Source: DATLNF01 sp035536235 (lineage in GTDB: Bacteria > Actinomycetota > Actinomycetes > BP-191). Taken from it: a stretch of 37,659 nt of DNA. Location of the stretch: NCBI GenBank assembly GCA_035536235.1, contig DATLOQ010000026.1, positions 1-37,659 of the forward strand, written 5' to 3'. The position numbers and the translations under genes were made by a program. This document shows positions 23,296-30,655 of this stretch, piece by piece; positions within the stretch are counted from its first letter, which is position 1, and each line of letters begins with the position of its first letter. Below the pieces are notes generated by a model, which saw only the letters and a program-made list of their open reading frames with translations, did not search any database and was not told where the DNA came from.

Positions 23296-24102
23296 TCAGC
23301 TCGGTGCGGGACCTTGCTGGCAGTGCGGACACCAGTAGGTCAGTCGACCGTACGTCGGCTGTTCCGGCTCGACTTGCTCTGCCTGCCGGATCCGATTCCC
23401 GCATCGCCGGCACGGCTTGTTCTGACGTTCGAAGATCCAGTGGTTTTGACCCATTCGGGTGTCGCCGGTGGTGACCTGGGCCCAGCGATCGCGGTTGGCC
23501 ATCATCAGTCGGTATGACAGCGTCACGAGTGCCGGGAGGTCGTCGATCGCGCCGACGGCGGTCCACGGGCTGATGCCGCGCAGGAAGAGCACCTCGGTCT
23601 TGTAGAGGTTGCCGATGCCGGCGAGGTTGCGCTGGTCGAGCAGCGCTGGTCCGACCTCGCGACCCGGTCGCTCGCGCAGCCGGCGTACTGCCTCGTCGAG
23701 GTCCCAGTCGTCGCCGAGCAGGTCGGGCCCGAGATGGCCGACGACGGTGTGCTCTTCCGCAGTCGGCAGCAGGTCGAGCACCGGCATGCGGTAGCCGACG
23801 GCGACCCAGTCGGCGTTGGCCAGCACGACTCGGATCTGGTGCTCCGCACCACCGCTCCACCGCTGATCGGGGCGGTGCAGCCGCCAGGTGCCATCCATCT
23901 TGAAGTGGGTGTGCAGGGTGACGTCACCCTCGATGCGAGTCAGCATGTGCTTGCCGCGGCTGACCACCTCGCGCACTGTGCGTCCGCTGAGGTCGGCCGT
24001 CGCATAGCGCGGGACGCGGAAGTCGGTCCGCGTCAGCACCGTGCCGGCGAATGCCTCGCGCAGGCGCGTCGCCGCCAGCCAGACGGTGTCGCCCTCAGGC
24101 AC
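23296..24102 (-). CDS. nei: Fpg/Nei family DNA glycosylase (endonuclease VIII)
   Basis: A 268-residue base-excision repair enzyme that removes oxidised bases and cuts abasic sites. The mature N-terminus PEGDT (Pro2 nucleophile, Glu3) is intact, GKHML gives the conserved Lys51, and the C-terminal zinc finger uses Cys231, Cys234, Cys258 and Cys261. MPEGDTVW points to the Nei rather than the Fpg branch. It is the last gene of the lhr-methyltransferase-nei minus-strand operon and overlaps the methyltransferase by 8 bp. In Mycobacterium lhr and nei are also neighbours (Rv3296-Rv3297). Confidence 0.93.
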   Translation of the reverse strand: MPEGDTVWLAATRLREAFAGTVLTRTDFRVPRYATADLSGRTVREVVSRGKHMLTRIEGDVTLHTHFKMDGTWRLHRPDQRWSGGAEHQIRVVLANADWVAVGYRMPVLDLLPTAEEHTVVGHLGPDLLGDDWDLDEAVRRLRERPGREVGPALLDQRNLAGIGNLYKTEVLFLRGISPWTAVGAIDDLPALVTLSYRLMMANRDRWAQVTTGDTRMGQNHWIFERQNKPCRRCGNRIRQAEQVEPEQPTYGRLTYWCPHCQQGPAPS

Positions 24103-24709
24103 GGGCGCGGACCAGGTGCCAGCTCCGATGGCTCTCGCGGGAGCCGACGTGCTCGACCTGCCACCCTGCGTGGGTCAGCGCGCCTACCAGCTCGTCACGG
24201 GTGCGGTGGACGAACCAGCGGTGTCGGTCCGGCTCGCCCTCAGGCGGCTGTACGTAGGGCACCACCTCCCAGCCCTCGTCGTCGCCGTTCGAGGTAGACA
24301 GCCGCAGTGCGCCGCCGGGCCTCGTCACCCGCCGCCACTCGACCAGCGTGGCTACGGTCTCGCCGCGCGGCACGTGCAGCAGTGCGGCGCAGGACCACAC
24401 CGCGTCGAGCGACCGGTCGCGGAAAGGCAGCACGCGGAGGTCGCCCTGCACTACCGGTACGTCGTGACGCCTGGCCAGGTCGAGCATCGACGTGGAGAGG
24501 TCGAGGCCGAGACACAGCAATCCTTGGGCGCGCAGGGCAGCGGCGTCGATGCCCGGACCGCAGCCGAGGTCCACGACGGTGTCACCGGGGGACAGGCCGA
24601 GCGTCAACTCGTCGAGCCATTCGCGTGGATCCGCGCCGGAGTTGCGTGCCGCGTAGTCCGCGGCGATCGCGTCGTACGTCGCTCGGGTGGCCGCGACGGG
24701 GTCGGTCAT
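24095..24709 (-). CDS. Class I SAM-dependent methyltransferase
   Basis: A 204-residue methyltransferase. It has YDAIAADYAARN (12-23), motif I VVDLGCGPG (45-53), a GLDLSTSMLDLAR motif II, SLDAVWSCAALLHVPR, and a VTRPGGALRLST motif before the C-terminal sheet. The start at 24709 overlaps the lhr stop (ATGA), and its stop overlaps nei by 8 bp. A longer in-frame upstream reading runs antisense through lhr and is rejected. The substrate is unknown. Its place between two DNA-repair genes suggests, but does not prove, a nucleic-acid or repair-linked role. Confidence 0.88.
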   Translation of the reverse strand: MTDPVAATRATYDAIAADYAARNSGADPREWLDELTLGLSPGDTVVDLGCGPGIDAAALRAQGLLCLGLDLSTSMLDLARRHDVPVVQGDLRVLPFRDRSLDAVWSCAALLHVPRGETVATLVEWRRVTRPGGALRLSTSNGDDEGWEVVPYVQPPEGEPDRHRWFVHRTRDELVGALTHAGWQVEHVGSRESHRSWHLVRARA

Positions 24710-27700
24710 GCGCGCAGGCGCAGGCCACGCGGCGTCGGTCGGAAGCCGGCTTCCTCCAGCGCTTGGCCGAGCGGGGTGGAGAGCACCCCCTCGCCGTCGG
24801 CGCGCTCGACCGCGAGCTTGCCGAGCGACCCGTCGCGGACCGCGAGCGCGAGTGCGTCGACGGCGGGGGCCAGGACACCCGCCTCCTCGCTCCAGGTGAG
24901 CAGCGTCTTGCCGCCCCGCTCGACGTAGAGCACCAGCGTGCCGTCGACGATCACCACGAGTGCTCCTGCTTTGCGCCCGGGGCGGTGGCCTTTCGCAGCC
25001 GCGGCCTCGGCATTCACCGTGCGGTCCGGCCACGGGAGCGCGGCACCGAAGGGGTTGGCCGGATCCGCCGCCGCCAGCACCAGGGCTTGCGGTCCGGACG
25101 GCGTACGACGGCGCACGGGCTGCGGCCCGCCGAGCCACACTGTCGACTCCTCGACGGGAGCAGCACTCGGCGGTATCGCGGCGGTCATCGCGCGCATGCG
25201 GTCAACGGCGCCGGGCATCGCGAACTGCGCGGCGCCGAGGGTCTCGACGAAGTAGCCACGTCGGCAGCGGCCGGACTCCTCGAACGCCTTGAGCACCGGG
25301 TACACGCCGGCGAAGCCGCCCGGCACCCGCTCGGCCATCACCGCACCGCGGGTGACGATGCCGTGCCGGTCCAAGAGGATCTCCGCGAGGGCGTGTGCGC
25401 GACGGGTCGGGTCGGTCGCTCGCGCCGGCAGCAGGCTCCATCGACCGGCCGCGATGGGCGGCCCGATGCGAGTGGGCAGGCTCAGTCCTCGGCTACCCCG
25501 GCTGCTGCCGCGAGCGGGCAGCGGTCGCCGGGTGGTCGGCGCCCGACCGCGACCGAGGAAGGTGCGCAGCGGAGCCAGCGTGTCGTTGGTGACGACGCCG
25601 GCCCACACCAGGTCCCAGACCGCCCGCACCAGCTCGACATCGTCGACCGCGCCACCCAGCGCAGCACCGACCCGGTCAGACAGCGCGCGGAAGAACAGCG
25701 CTGCACCGCCGTCCAGCGCGTCGACGACCGCCGTCATCGTGGGGGTGCGGGGGACGTCGTCGTCGACAGGGGGCAGCGTGAGCTCGGCGGTCTCCGGCAG
25801 GTGCAGGGCGACCCAGCCGTCGTTGCTGGGGAGGGATCCCGCGCCGGCCCACAGCACTTCCCCGCTCGCGCACAGCTCGTCGAGCAGCGCGGGCGTGTAG
25901 CCGGCGACCCGCACCGGCAGGACGAGTCGCTCGAGCGCCGTCGCGGGCACCGGCGCACCCTGCAGCTGCTCGATCGAGCGCATCAGCGCGTCGATGCCGC
26001 GCCCGGATGACGAGCCGACCGACTGCCAGGCCGGCAGGAAGCGGGCGAGGAACTCGACCGGAGCCGGCTCGACCTCCTTGCGCAGCTTGGCGAGCGAGCG
26101 CCGTCGTATCGAGCGGAGAACCTCGGCGTCGCACCACTCGATGCCCGAGCCGCCTGGCCGGAACTCGCCCTGGATAACACGACCCGTCGCGGACAGCCGG
26201 GTCAGCGTCGTGGTGACCACCGCTGTGCCGAGGCCGAGGCGCGCCGCCGCATCGGTGGCCACGAACGGGCCGTGGGTGCGCGCGTAGCGTCCGACGACGT
26301 CGGCGAGCGGGTCGGGGACCGGCTCGCAGAAGGTGTCCGGGACACCCATCGGCACCGGCACGCCGAGGGCGTCGCGCAGGCGGCCGACGTCTTCCGCGGC
26401 CACCCACCGCTCCTCGCCGGCGACCCGCGCGCGAAACGCGCGGCGCTCCTCTTCCAGCTGGGCCAGCCACTGAGGCGTGGCGCCGCGCTCGATCGCCTCC
26501 GCCGTGGTGAGGTCGCCGACCCAGCGCAGCAGGTCGGTGACCGCGTCGGCGTCGCGCGGGAATCGCTCGGGGACCAGCCGCTGCAGCTCACGTTCGAGCT
26601 CGGCGAGCGCGTCGGCGTCGACGAGCTCGCGCAGCTCGCTCTGCCCGAGCAGCTCGGCCAGCAGCGCAGGGTCGAGGGAGAGCGCCTGCGCGCGACGCTC
26701 GGCAAGCGGCGAGTCGCCTTCGTACATGAAGGCGCCGACGTAGCCGAAGAGCAGGGTGCGGGCGAACGGCGACGGTCCGGGCGTCTCGACGTCGACCAGG
26801 CGCACTGTGCGCGCCTGCAGGTCGGCCATCAGCTCCTTGAGGCCCGGCACGTCGAAGACGTCCTGCAGCACCTCTCGCATGGTCTCCAGCACGATGGGGA
26901 AGCTGCCGAACTGCGACGCCACCTGCAGCAGCAACGCGCTGCGCTGGCGCTGCTGCCACAACGGCGTACGGCGGCCGGGGCTGCGCCGCGGCAGCAGCAG
27001 GGCGCGCGACGCGCACTCCCGGAAGCGCGACGCGAAGAGAGCAGAGCCGCCCACCTCGTCCTGCACGGCGCGCTCGACGTCCTCCGGATCCAGCAGGACG
27101 ACGCTCGCGTCGGGCACCTCGTCCGCCTCGGGCAGTCGCAGCACGATGCCGTCGTCGGAGTGCATCGACTGCACCTCGATGCCCATCGACTCGCGCAGCC
27201 GGGCGGCCAGCGCCATGGCCCAGGGTCCGTTGACCTGTGCGCCGAAGGGGGAGTGGACGCAGAGGCGCCAGTCGCCGAGCTCGTCGCGGAAGCGCTCCAC
27301 CAGGATCGTCTTGTCGTCGGGCAGGTGCCCCGTCGCCTGGCGCTGTTCCTCCAGGTACGCGGCGAGGTTGGCTGCCGCCCACGTGTCGAGGCCTGCCTGT
27401 GCGGCTCGCTCCAGCGCTGCCGGCTTGTCGAGGGCGTTCATCTCGCGCAGGAATGCCCCGAGTGCGCGACCCAGCTCGACCGGCCGCCCGGGCGCATCGC
27501 CGTGCCAGAACGGCATCTTGCCGGGCTGCCCGGGAGCGGGAGAGACGAGCACCCGGTCGTGGGTGATCTCCTCGATCCGCCAGCTGCTGCTGCCGAGCAG
27601 GAAGACCTCGCCGACGCGCGACTCGTAGACCATCTCCTCGTCGAGCTCGCCGACGCGGGAGCCCTTCTCGCCCACCAGGAAGACGCCGAAGAGGCCGCGG

Positions 27701-29373
27701 TCGGGAATCGTGCCGCCGCTGGTGACAGCGAGGCGCTGCGCGCCGGCGCGCGCCGTCAGCGTGCCGGTGACCCGGTCCCAGACGATGCGCGGGCGGAGCT
27801 CAGCGAAGTCGTCGCTGGGGAAGCGGCCAGCCAGCATGTCCAGCGTCGCTTCGAGGGCGCTCTGGGGCAGCGTGGCGAACGGCGCGGCCCGGCGTACGAC
27901 GGTCGCCAGGTCCTCGACGGTCCATGGCTCCATCGCGAGCATCGCGACGACCTGCTGGGCCAGCACGTCGAGCGGGTTGCGTGGGTAGCGCATCGACTCG
28001 ATCGCGCCCTCGCGCATTCGCTCGGCCACGACGGCAGAGGGCACGAGGTCGCCGCGGTACTTCGGCAGCAGCACTCCGCGCGAGATCGCGCCGACCTGGT
28101 GCCCGGCCCGGCCGACTCGCTGCAGGCCACTCGCGACTGACGGTGGGGACTCGACCTGGATGACGAGATCGACTGCGCCCATGTCGATGCCGAGCTCGAG
28201 ACTGCTCGTCGCGACGACAGCAGGCAGCCGCCCGGCCTTGAGCGCCTCCTCGATCAGCACTCGCTGCTCCCGGCTGACGCTGCCGTGGTGCGCGCGGGCG
28301 ATCTCACTCGGCGCGCCACTGGCGCCGACGCCGAGCCCGCTCTGCCCGAAGCCACTCGTCTCGCCCATGGTGTTGACCGGCGACAGCCCGCCCTGGTCGC
28401 CTGCGCCCGGCGCGACTGGGTCGGATTCCTCGGCAGCGGCTAGATCCTGCCCGGCGGCGATCTCGTTGAGCCGGCTGCAGAGCCGCTCGGCAAGGCGACG
28501 GGAGTTGGCGAAGACGATGGTGGAGCGGTGCGCTCGGATCAGCTCGACGATGCGCAGCTCGACGGCCGGCCAGATCGACGTGCGCCGGTCCGCGCCGGCC
28601 GCCGAAGCACCGTCGGGCACGAGCCCGGTGCTCTCCCCGAGCGCGCTCATGTCCTCGACTGGTACGACGACCTGCAGCTCGATCGTTTTCGCACTCGGCG
28701 GGTTGACGACGGTGACCGCTCGCGCTCCGCCGAGGAATCGGCCCACCTCGTCGAGGGGCCGCACGGTGGCCGAGAGGCCGATGCGCTGCGCCGGTCGCTC
28801 GAGCAGCGCGTCGAGCCGCTCCAAGCTGAGGGCCAGATGGGCACCGCGCTTCGTCGCGACCATGGCGTGGATCTCGTCGATGATGACCGTCTCGACCGAC
28901 CGCAGCGCCTCACGAGCCTGCGAGGTGAGGAGCAGGAAGAGCGACTCCGGGGTGGTGATGAGGATGTCGGGCGGCACGCTGGCGAAACGGCGGCGCTCGT
29001 CCGCCGGGGTGTCGCCGCTGCGCACGCCGACGGTGATGTCGGGCGCCGGCAAGCCCATCCGCGCGGCCGCCTGGGTGATGCCGGCCAGCGGGGCCCGCAG
29101 GTTGCGCTCGACGTCCACGGCGAGCGCCTTCAGCGGCGAGACGTAGAGGACGCGCAGCCGCTTCTTCGGCTCGGCCGCCGGCTGAGCGGCGAGCCGGTCG
29201 AGGGAGGAGAGGAACGCGGCCAGCGTCTTGCCCGAGCCGGTGGGCGCCACTACCAGCGCGTGGTCGCCCCCGGCGATCGCCTCCCAGGCGCCGACCTGGG
29301 CCGGCGTCGGTGCGGCGAAGGACGCCTCGAACCACGCACGGGTCGCCGGAGAGAACGCGACGAGAGCAGCCAT
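24706..29373 (-). CDS. lhr: Lhr-type superfamily 2 DNA helicase
   Basis: A 1555-residue ATP-dependent 3'-5' helicase; mycobacterial Lhr is about 1500 residues. Walker A is APTGSGKT (43-50) and the DEAH-like box is DEIH (166-169). The second RecA domain holds RAHHGSVSREQR, SSLELGIDMGAVDLVIQ and SGLQRVGRAGHQ. A winged helix, the Lhr core and a long C-terminal region follow. A low-complexity Gly/Ser/Ala insert interrupts RecA domain 2, just before RAHHGSVSREQR. Mycobacterial Lhr is DNA-damage inducible. It heads the operon with a methyltransferase and nei. No ribosome site is visible; GAGAAT ends 6 nt before the ATG and may be a leaderless -10 box. Confidence 0.95.
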   Translation of the reverse strand: MAALVAFSPATRAWFEASFAAPTPAQVGAWEAIAGGDHALVVAPTGSGKTLAAFLSSLDRLAAQPAAEPKKRLRVLYVSPLKALAVDVERNLRAPLAGITQAAARMGLPAPDITVGVRSGDTPADERRRFASVPPDILITTPESLFLLLTSQAREALRSVETVIIDEIHAMVATKRGAHLALSLERLDALLERPAQRIGLSATVRPLDEVGRFLGGARAVTVVNPPSAKTIELQVVVPVEDMSALGESTGLVPDGASAAGADRRTSIWPAVELRIVELIRAHRSTIVFANSRRLAERLCSRLNEIAAGQDLAAAEESDPVAPGAGDQGGLSPVNTMGETSGFGQSGLGVGASGAPSEIARAHHGSVSREQRVLIEEALKAGRLPAVVATSSLELGIDMGAVDLVIQVESPPSVASGLQRVGRAGHQVGAISRGVLLPKYRGDLVPSAVVAERMREGAIESMRYPRNPLDVLAQQVVAMLAMEPWTVEDLATVVRRAAPFATLPQSALEATLDMLAGRFPSDDFAELRPRIVWDRVTGTLTARAGAQRLAVTSGGTIPDRGLFGVFLVGEKGSRVGELDEEMVYESRVGEVFLLGSSSWRIEEITHDRVLVSPAPGQPGKMPFWHGDAPGRPVELGRALGAFLREMNALDKPAALERAAQAGLDTWAAANLAAYLEEQRQATGHLPDDKTILVERFRDELGDWRLCVHSPFGAQVNGPWAMALAARLRESMGIEVQSMHSDDGIVLRLPEADEVPDASVVLLDPEDVERAVQDEVGGSALFASRFRECASRALLLPRRSPGRRTPLWQQRQRSALLLQVASQFGSFPIVLETMREVLQDVFDVPGLKELMADLQARTVRLVDVETPGPSPFARTLLFGYVGAFMYEGDSPLAERRAQALSLDPALLAELLGQSELRELVDADALAELERELQRLVPERFPRDADAVTDLLRWVGDLTTAEAIERGATPQWLAQLEEERRAFRARVAGEERWVAAEDVGRLRDALGVPVPMGVPDTFCEPVPDPLADVVGRYARTHGPFVATDAAARLGLGTAVVTTTLTRLSATGRVIQGEFRPGGSGIEWCDAEVLRSIRRRSLAKLRKEVEPAPVEFLARFLPAWQSVGSSSGRGIDALMRSIEQLQGAPVPATALERLVLPVRVAGYTPALLDELCASGEVLWAGAGSLPSNDGWVALHLPETAELTLPPVDDDVPRTPTMTAVVDALDGGAALFFRALSDRVGAALGGAVDDVELVRAVWDLVWAGVVTNDTLAPLRTFLGRGRAPTTRRPLPARGSSRGSRGLSLPTRIGPPIAAGRWSLLPARATDPTRRAHALAEILLDRHGIVTRGAVMAERVPGGFAGVYPVLKAFEESGRCRRGYFVETLGAAQFAMPGAVDRMRAMTAAIPPSAAPVEESTVWLGGPQPVRRRTPSGPQALVLAAADPANPFGAALPWPDRTVNAEAAAAKGHRPGRKAGALVVIVDGTLVLYVERGGKTLLTWSEEAGVLAPAVDALALAVRDGSLGKLAVERADGEGVLSTPLGQALEEAGFRPTPRGLRLRA

Positions 29374-29486
29374 GCGCTGATTCTCTCGTCAACGCCGCTA
29401 TCCCGCCGTACGGGCTCATATGTCAGGCATCCGACACTGCGCGGGTCGGGTGCACGACATCGACATTTGGCCACTTTCGTGCACAC

Positions 29487-29515
29487 TTGACAGCAAGGAG
29501 GGGACGGCGACTAAT
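29487..29515 (+). promoter_or_regulatory. Candidate promoter upstream of a structured RNA
   Basis: A consensus TTGACA (29487-29492) is followed after 17 bp by ACTAAT (29510-29515). A transcript starting near 29522 would run directly into the hairpins that end in a T-run at 29624-29630. The -35 is perfect; the -10 matches four of six positions. Confidence 0.45.
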
Positions 29516-29521
29516 GCGGCC

Positions 29522-29630
29522 CCCTTTCATTGCGGGGCGAATCGCTGGGGGGCGGGTCGTCCCGCGTGTGGCGAGGCGCGTGGTTTGGACTCTGCGGGGG
29601 TTGAGTCCGGCCGCGCGCCTCGCTTTTTTT
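29522..29630 (+). ncRNA. Candidate small RNA ending in an intrinsic terminator
   Basis: About 110 nt with three hairpins: CCCC/GGGG (29521-29524 with 29534-29537), GCGGG-TCGT-CCCGC (29552-29565), and a large final stem, GCGAGGCGCG (29571-29580) with CGCGCCTCGC (29614-29623), that carries an inner GGACTC/GAGTCC pair and a G-rich loop. Seven Ts follow (29624-29630), rare in this GC-rich DNA. It could be a free small RNA or a leader that ends before the membrane-protein gene at 29718. It has C- and G-runs like the actinobacterial 6C RNA, but the loops are G-rich, so I do not assign it to that family. Confidence 0.5.
29571..29630 (+). terminator. Intrinsic terminator with seven-T tail
   Basis: A 10-bp outer stem (29571-29580 with 29614-29623), an inner 6-bp stem and a TTTTTTT tail at 29624-29630. 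It is the only classic hairpin-plus-T-run terminator I see in the window. It points along the plus strand, away from lhr. Confidence 0.8.
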
Positions 29631-29677
29631 CGTGGACCGGTAACCCCTGGCATCCAGCGGATGTCGAAGTAGGTGTA

Positions 29678-29694
29678 CGGCGGATATCCCGCCG
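29678..29694. promoter_or_regulatory. Small palindrome before the membrane-protein gene
   Basis: CGGCGG, ATATC, CCGCCG form a perfect 6-bp stem ending 11 bp before the AAGGAGG ribosome site. It may be an operator or an RNA hairpin that affects translation of the gene at 29718. Confidence 0.35.
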
Positions 29695-29717
29695 ACACTC
29701 GCCTCAAGGAGGCAGCT

Positions 29718-30053
29718 GTGTACGCGTTCGTCATCCTGGTTGGCCTGGCCCTCGGCCTCGGCGTAGCGATGGGCATCCTGGACGAGCTCGTGCCCGTCAA
29801 GGCGCCCAAGGCACTGACCCGCACGGTCGGCGCGCTGCTCGCGATGGGCGCCGCCTGGGCGCTCGACTACTCGGTCTTCACCGCGTTTAACCAGCCGATC
29901 CGGGAGGCGTGGATGCACCACGTCGCCACCGGCATCGTGCTGGTCGGAGTGGCCGACGTCGTCCGCGAGGTCAGCTCCTACATCAGCGGGCTCTCCCGCA
30001 AGACGCAGGACGAGGCAGTCGAGATCGAGCGGCGCATCCCCCGCGCCGCCTAG
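29718..30053 (+). CDS. Small integral membrane protein of unknown function
   Basis: A 111-residue protein. The GTG at 29718 is chosen because AAGGAGG lies 5 nt upstream, the best ribosome site in the window. It has three likely membrane helices: about 2-20 (YAFVILVGLALGLGVAMGI), about 35-55 (VGALLAMGAAWALDYSVF) and about 68-85 (VATGIVLVGVADVV). The C-terminal tail is charged (SRKTQDEAVEIERRIPRAA). Size and layout recall phage holins, but no lysis gene is near and I do not recognise a family. A strong terminator-like hairpin follows, so it appears to be a single-gene unit. Confidence 0.75.
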   Translation: MYAFVILVGLALGLGVAMGILDELVPVKAPKALTRTVGALLAMGAAWALDYSVFTAFNQPIREAWMHHVATGIVLVGVADVVREVSSYISGLSRKTQDEAVEIERRIPRAA

Positions 30054-30087
30054 CACGGACTGCTCTGCCTAGCTTCACCGCCTGACC

Positions 30088-30122
30088 GCGACGCCCCCGG
30101 GATTCCCCGCCGGGGGCGTCGC
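30088..30122 (+). terminator. Strong hairpin terminator after the small membrane protein
   Basis: A perfect 13-bp stem (30088-30100 with 30110-30122; GCGACGCCCCCGG and its complement) with a 9-nt loop, about 35 bp after the stop. There is no T-run, as is common in actinobacteria. Confidence 0.7.
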
Positions 30123-30162
30123 GCTGTGTCCGCCCACCTCTCACGCCCCCTCCCTCGACGTA

Positions 30163-30247
30163 CATTTGCCCGGTTAACCGGCCAAGTGGACCCCCTGGGC
30201 CCTCCGTTCGTGTCCATTCGCCCGGTGAAGCGGGCATTCGCTCGGTG
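30163..30247 (+). repeat. Three 13-bp direct repeats and a palindrome before DUF3046
   Basis: CATTTGCCCGGTT (30163-30175), CATTCGCCCGGTG (30215-30227) and CATTCGCTCGGTG (30235-30247) are near copies. The last two are exactly 20 bp apart. The first overlaps the palindrome CCGGTTAACCGG. No gene is seen between 30054 and 30295, so this may be a binding region for a regulator of the DUF3046-recA unit. Confidence 0.55.
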
Positions 30248-30283
30248 GCGGCGCTCGGCGCGCGCTTGGTCGGCAACCCCGCT

Positions 30284-30289
30284 TAGGGT
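30284..30289 (+). promoter_or_regulatory. -10 box of a leaderless DUF3046 transcript
   Basis: TAGGGT ends 6 nt before the GTG at 30296. The same hexamer and spacing occur before clgR. No ribosome site is present and no good -35 is visible. Confidence 0.5.
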
Positions 30290-30295
30290 GAGCCC

Positions 30296-30490
30296 GTGCG
30301 GCTGACGGTGTTCTGGGAGCGGATGGGCGAGCGGTTCGGTACGGCGTACGCCGACTCCGTGGCTCGCGACGTCTCCCTCGCCGCTCTGGGCGGGCGCACG
30401 GCGACCGAGGCGCTGGCCGCGGGGGAGAAGCCGAGAGAGGTCTGGCTCGCGGTCTGCGAGCTCTTCGAGGTGCCGGCCAAGGATCGCTGA
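30296..30490 (+). CDS. DUF3046 family protein
   Basis: A 64-residue protein starting MRLTVFWERMGERFG and ending with VWLAVCELFEVPAKDR, the whole-length pattern of DUF3046. It lies directly upstream of recA, the same position as Rv2738c in Mycobacterium. Function is unknown; the conserved link with recA suggests a connection to recombination or DNA repair. The start is GTG with a leaderless -10 box. The recA SOS box begins 25 bp after its stop. Confidence 0.88.
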   Translation: MRLTVFWERMGERFGTAYADSVARDVSLAALGGRTATEALAAGEKPREVWLAVCELFEVPAKDR

Positions 30491-30515
30491 AGCTGCGCGT
30501 GTCGCGGCTGCAGAT

Positions 30516-30529
30516 CGAACACGTGTTCG
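30516..30529. promoter_or_regulatory. LexA SOS box of recA
   Basis: CGAACACGTGTTCG is a perfect palindrome and fits the actinobacterial LexA site (CGAAC-N4-GTTCG). It ends 2 bp before a TAGCGT -10 candidate (30532-30537), so LexA binding would block that promoter. Confidence 0.9.
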
Positions 30530-30594
30530 TGTAGCGTTCGTCGTACGCGATCGACGCAGGCGGTGGTCCACAGATGTCCCCGCGGGGGCACCTG

Positions 30595-30617
30595 TTGTCA
30601 CACCGAGCACCTAGCGT
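30595..30617 (+). promoter_or_regulatory. RecA-NDp-type (PafBC-dependent) promoter of recA
   Basis: TTGTCA (30595-30600), then 3 nt plus 8 nt, then TAGCGT (30612-30617). This matches the mycobacterial LexA-independent DNA-damage promoter motif (tTGTCRgtg-N8-TAnnnT) in spacing and in the TTGTCR and TANNNT parts; the middle triplet is CAC rather than GTG. A start near 30624 gives a leader of about 32 nt containing the GGAAGG ribosome site. Confidence 0.7.
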
Positions 30618-30655
30618 GAATGCCGATCGCACCCGACGAGCGGAAGGTCACGCAC

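Noticed and set aside
26272..28140. 622-codon plus-strand frame opposite lhr
   Set aside because: A shadow of the GC-rich codon pattern of Lhr. It has no recognisable domains, and the minus-strand protein shows clear helicase motifs.
29522..29630. Match to the actinobacterial 6C RNA
   Set aside because: There are C- and G-runs and three hairpins, but the loops are mostly G-rich on the transcribed strand. Without a covariance search I cannot support the family name.
29514..29672. 52-codon frame with AGGAGG 11 nt upstream
   Set aside because: It runs straight through the T-tailed terminator, the peptide is Arg/Pro-rich with no family look, and the spacing to the ribosome site is long. A structured RNA explains the sequence better.
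30620..30655. Upstream ATG for recA
   Set aside because: It lies before the predicted transcript start of the downstream promoter and adds residues that are not part of RecA.
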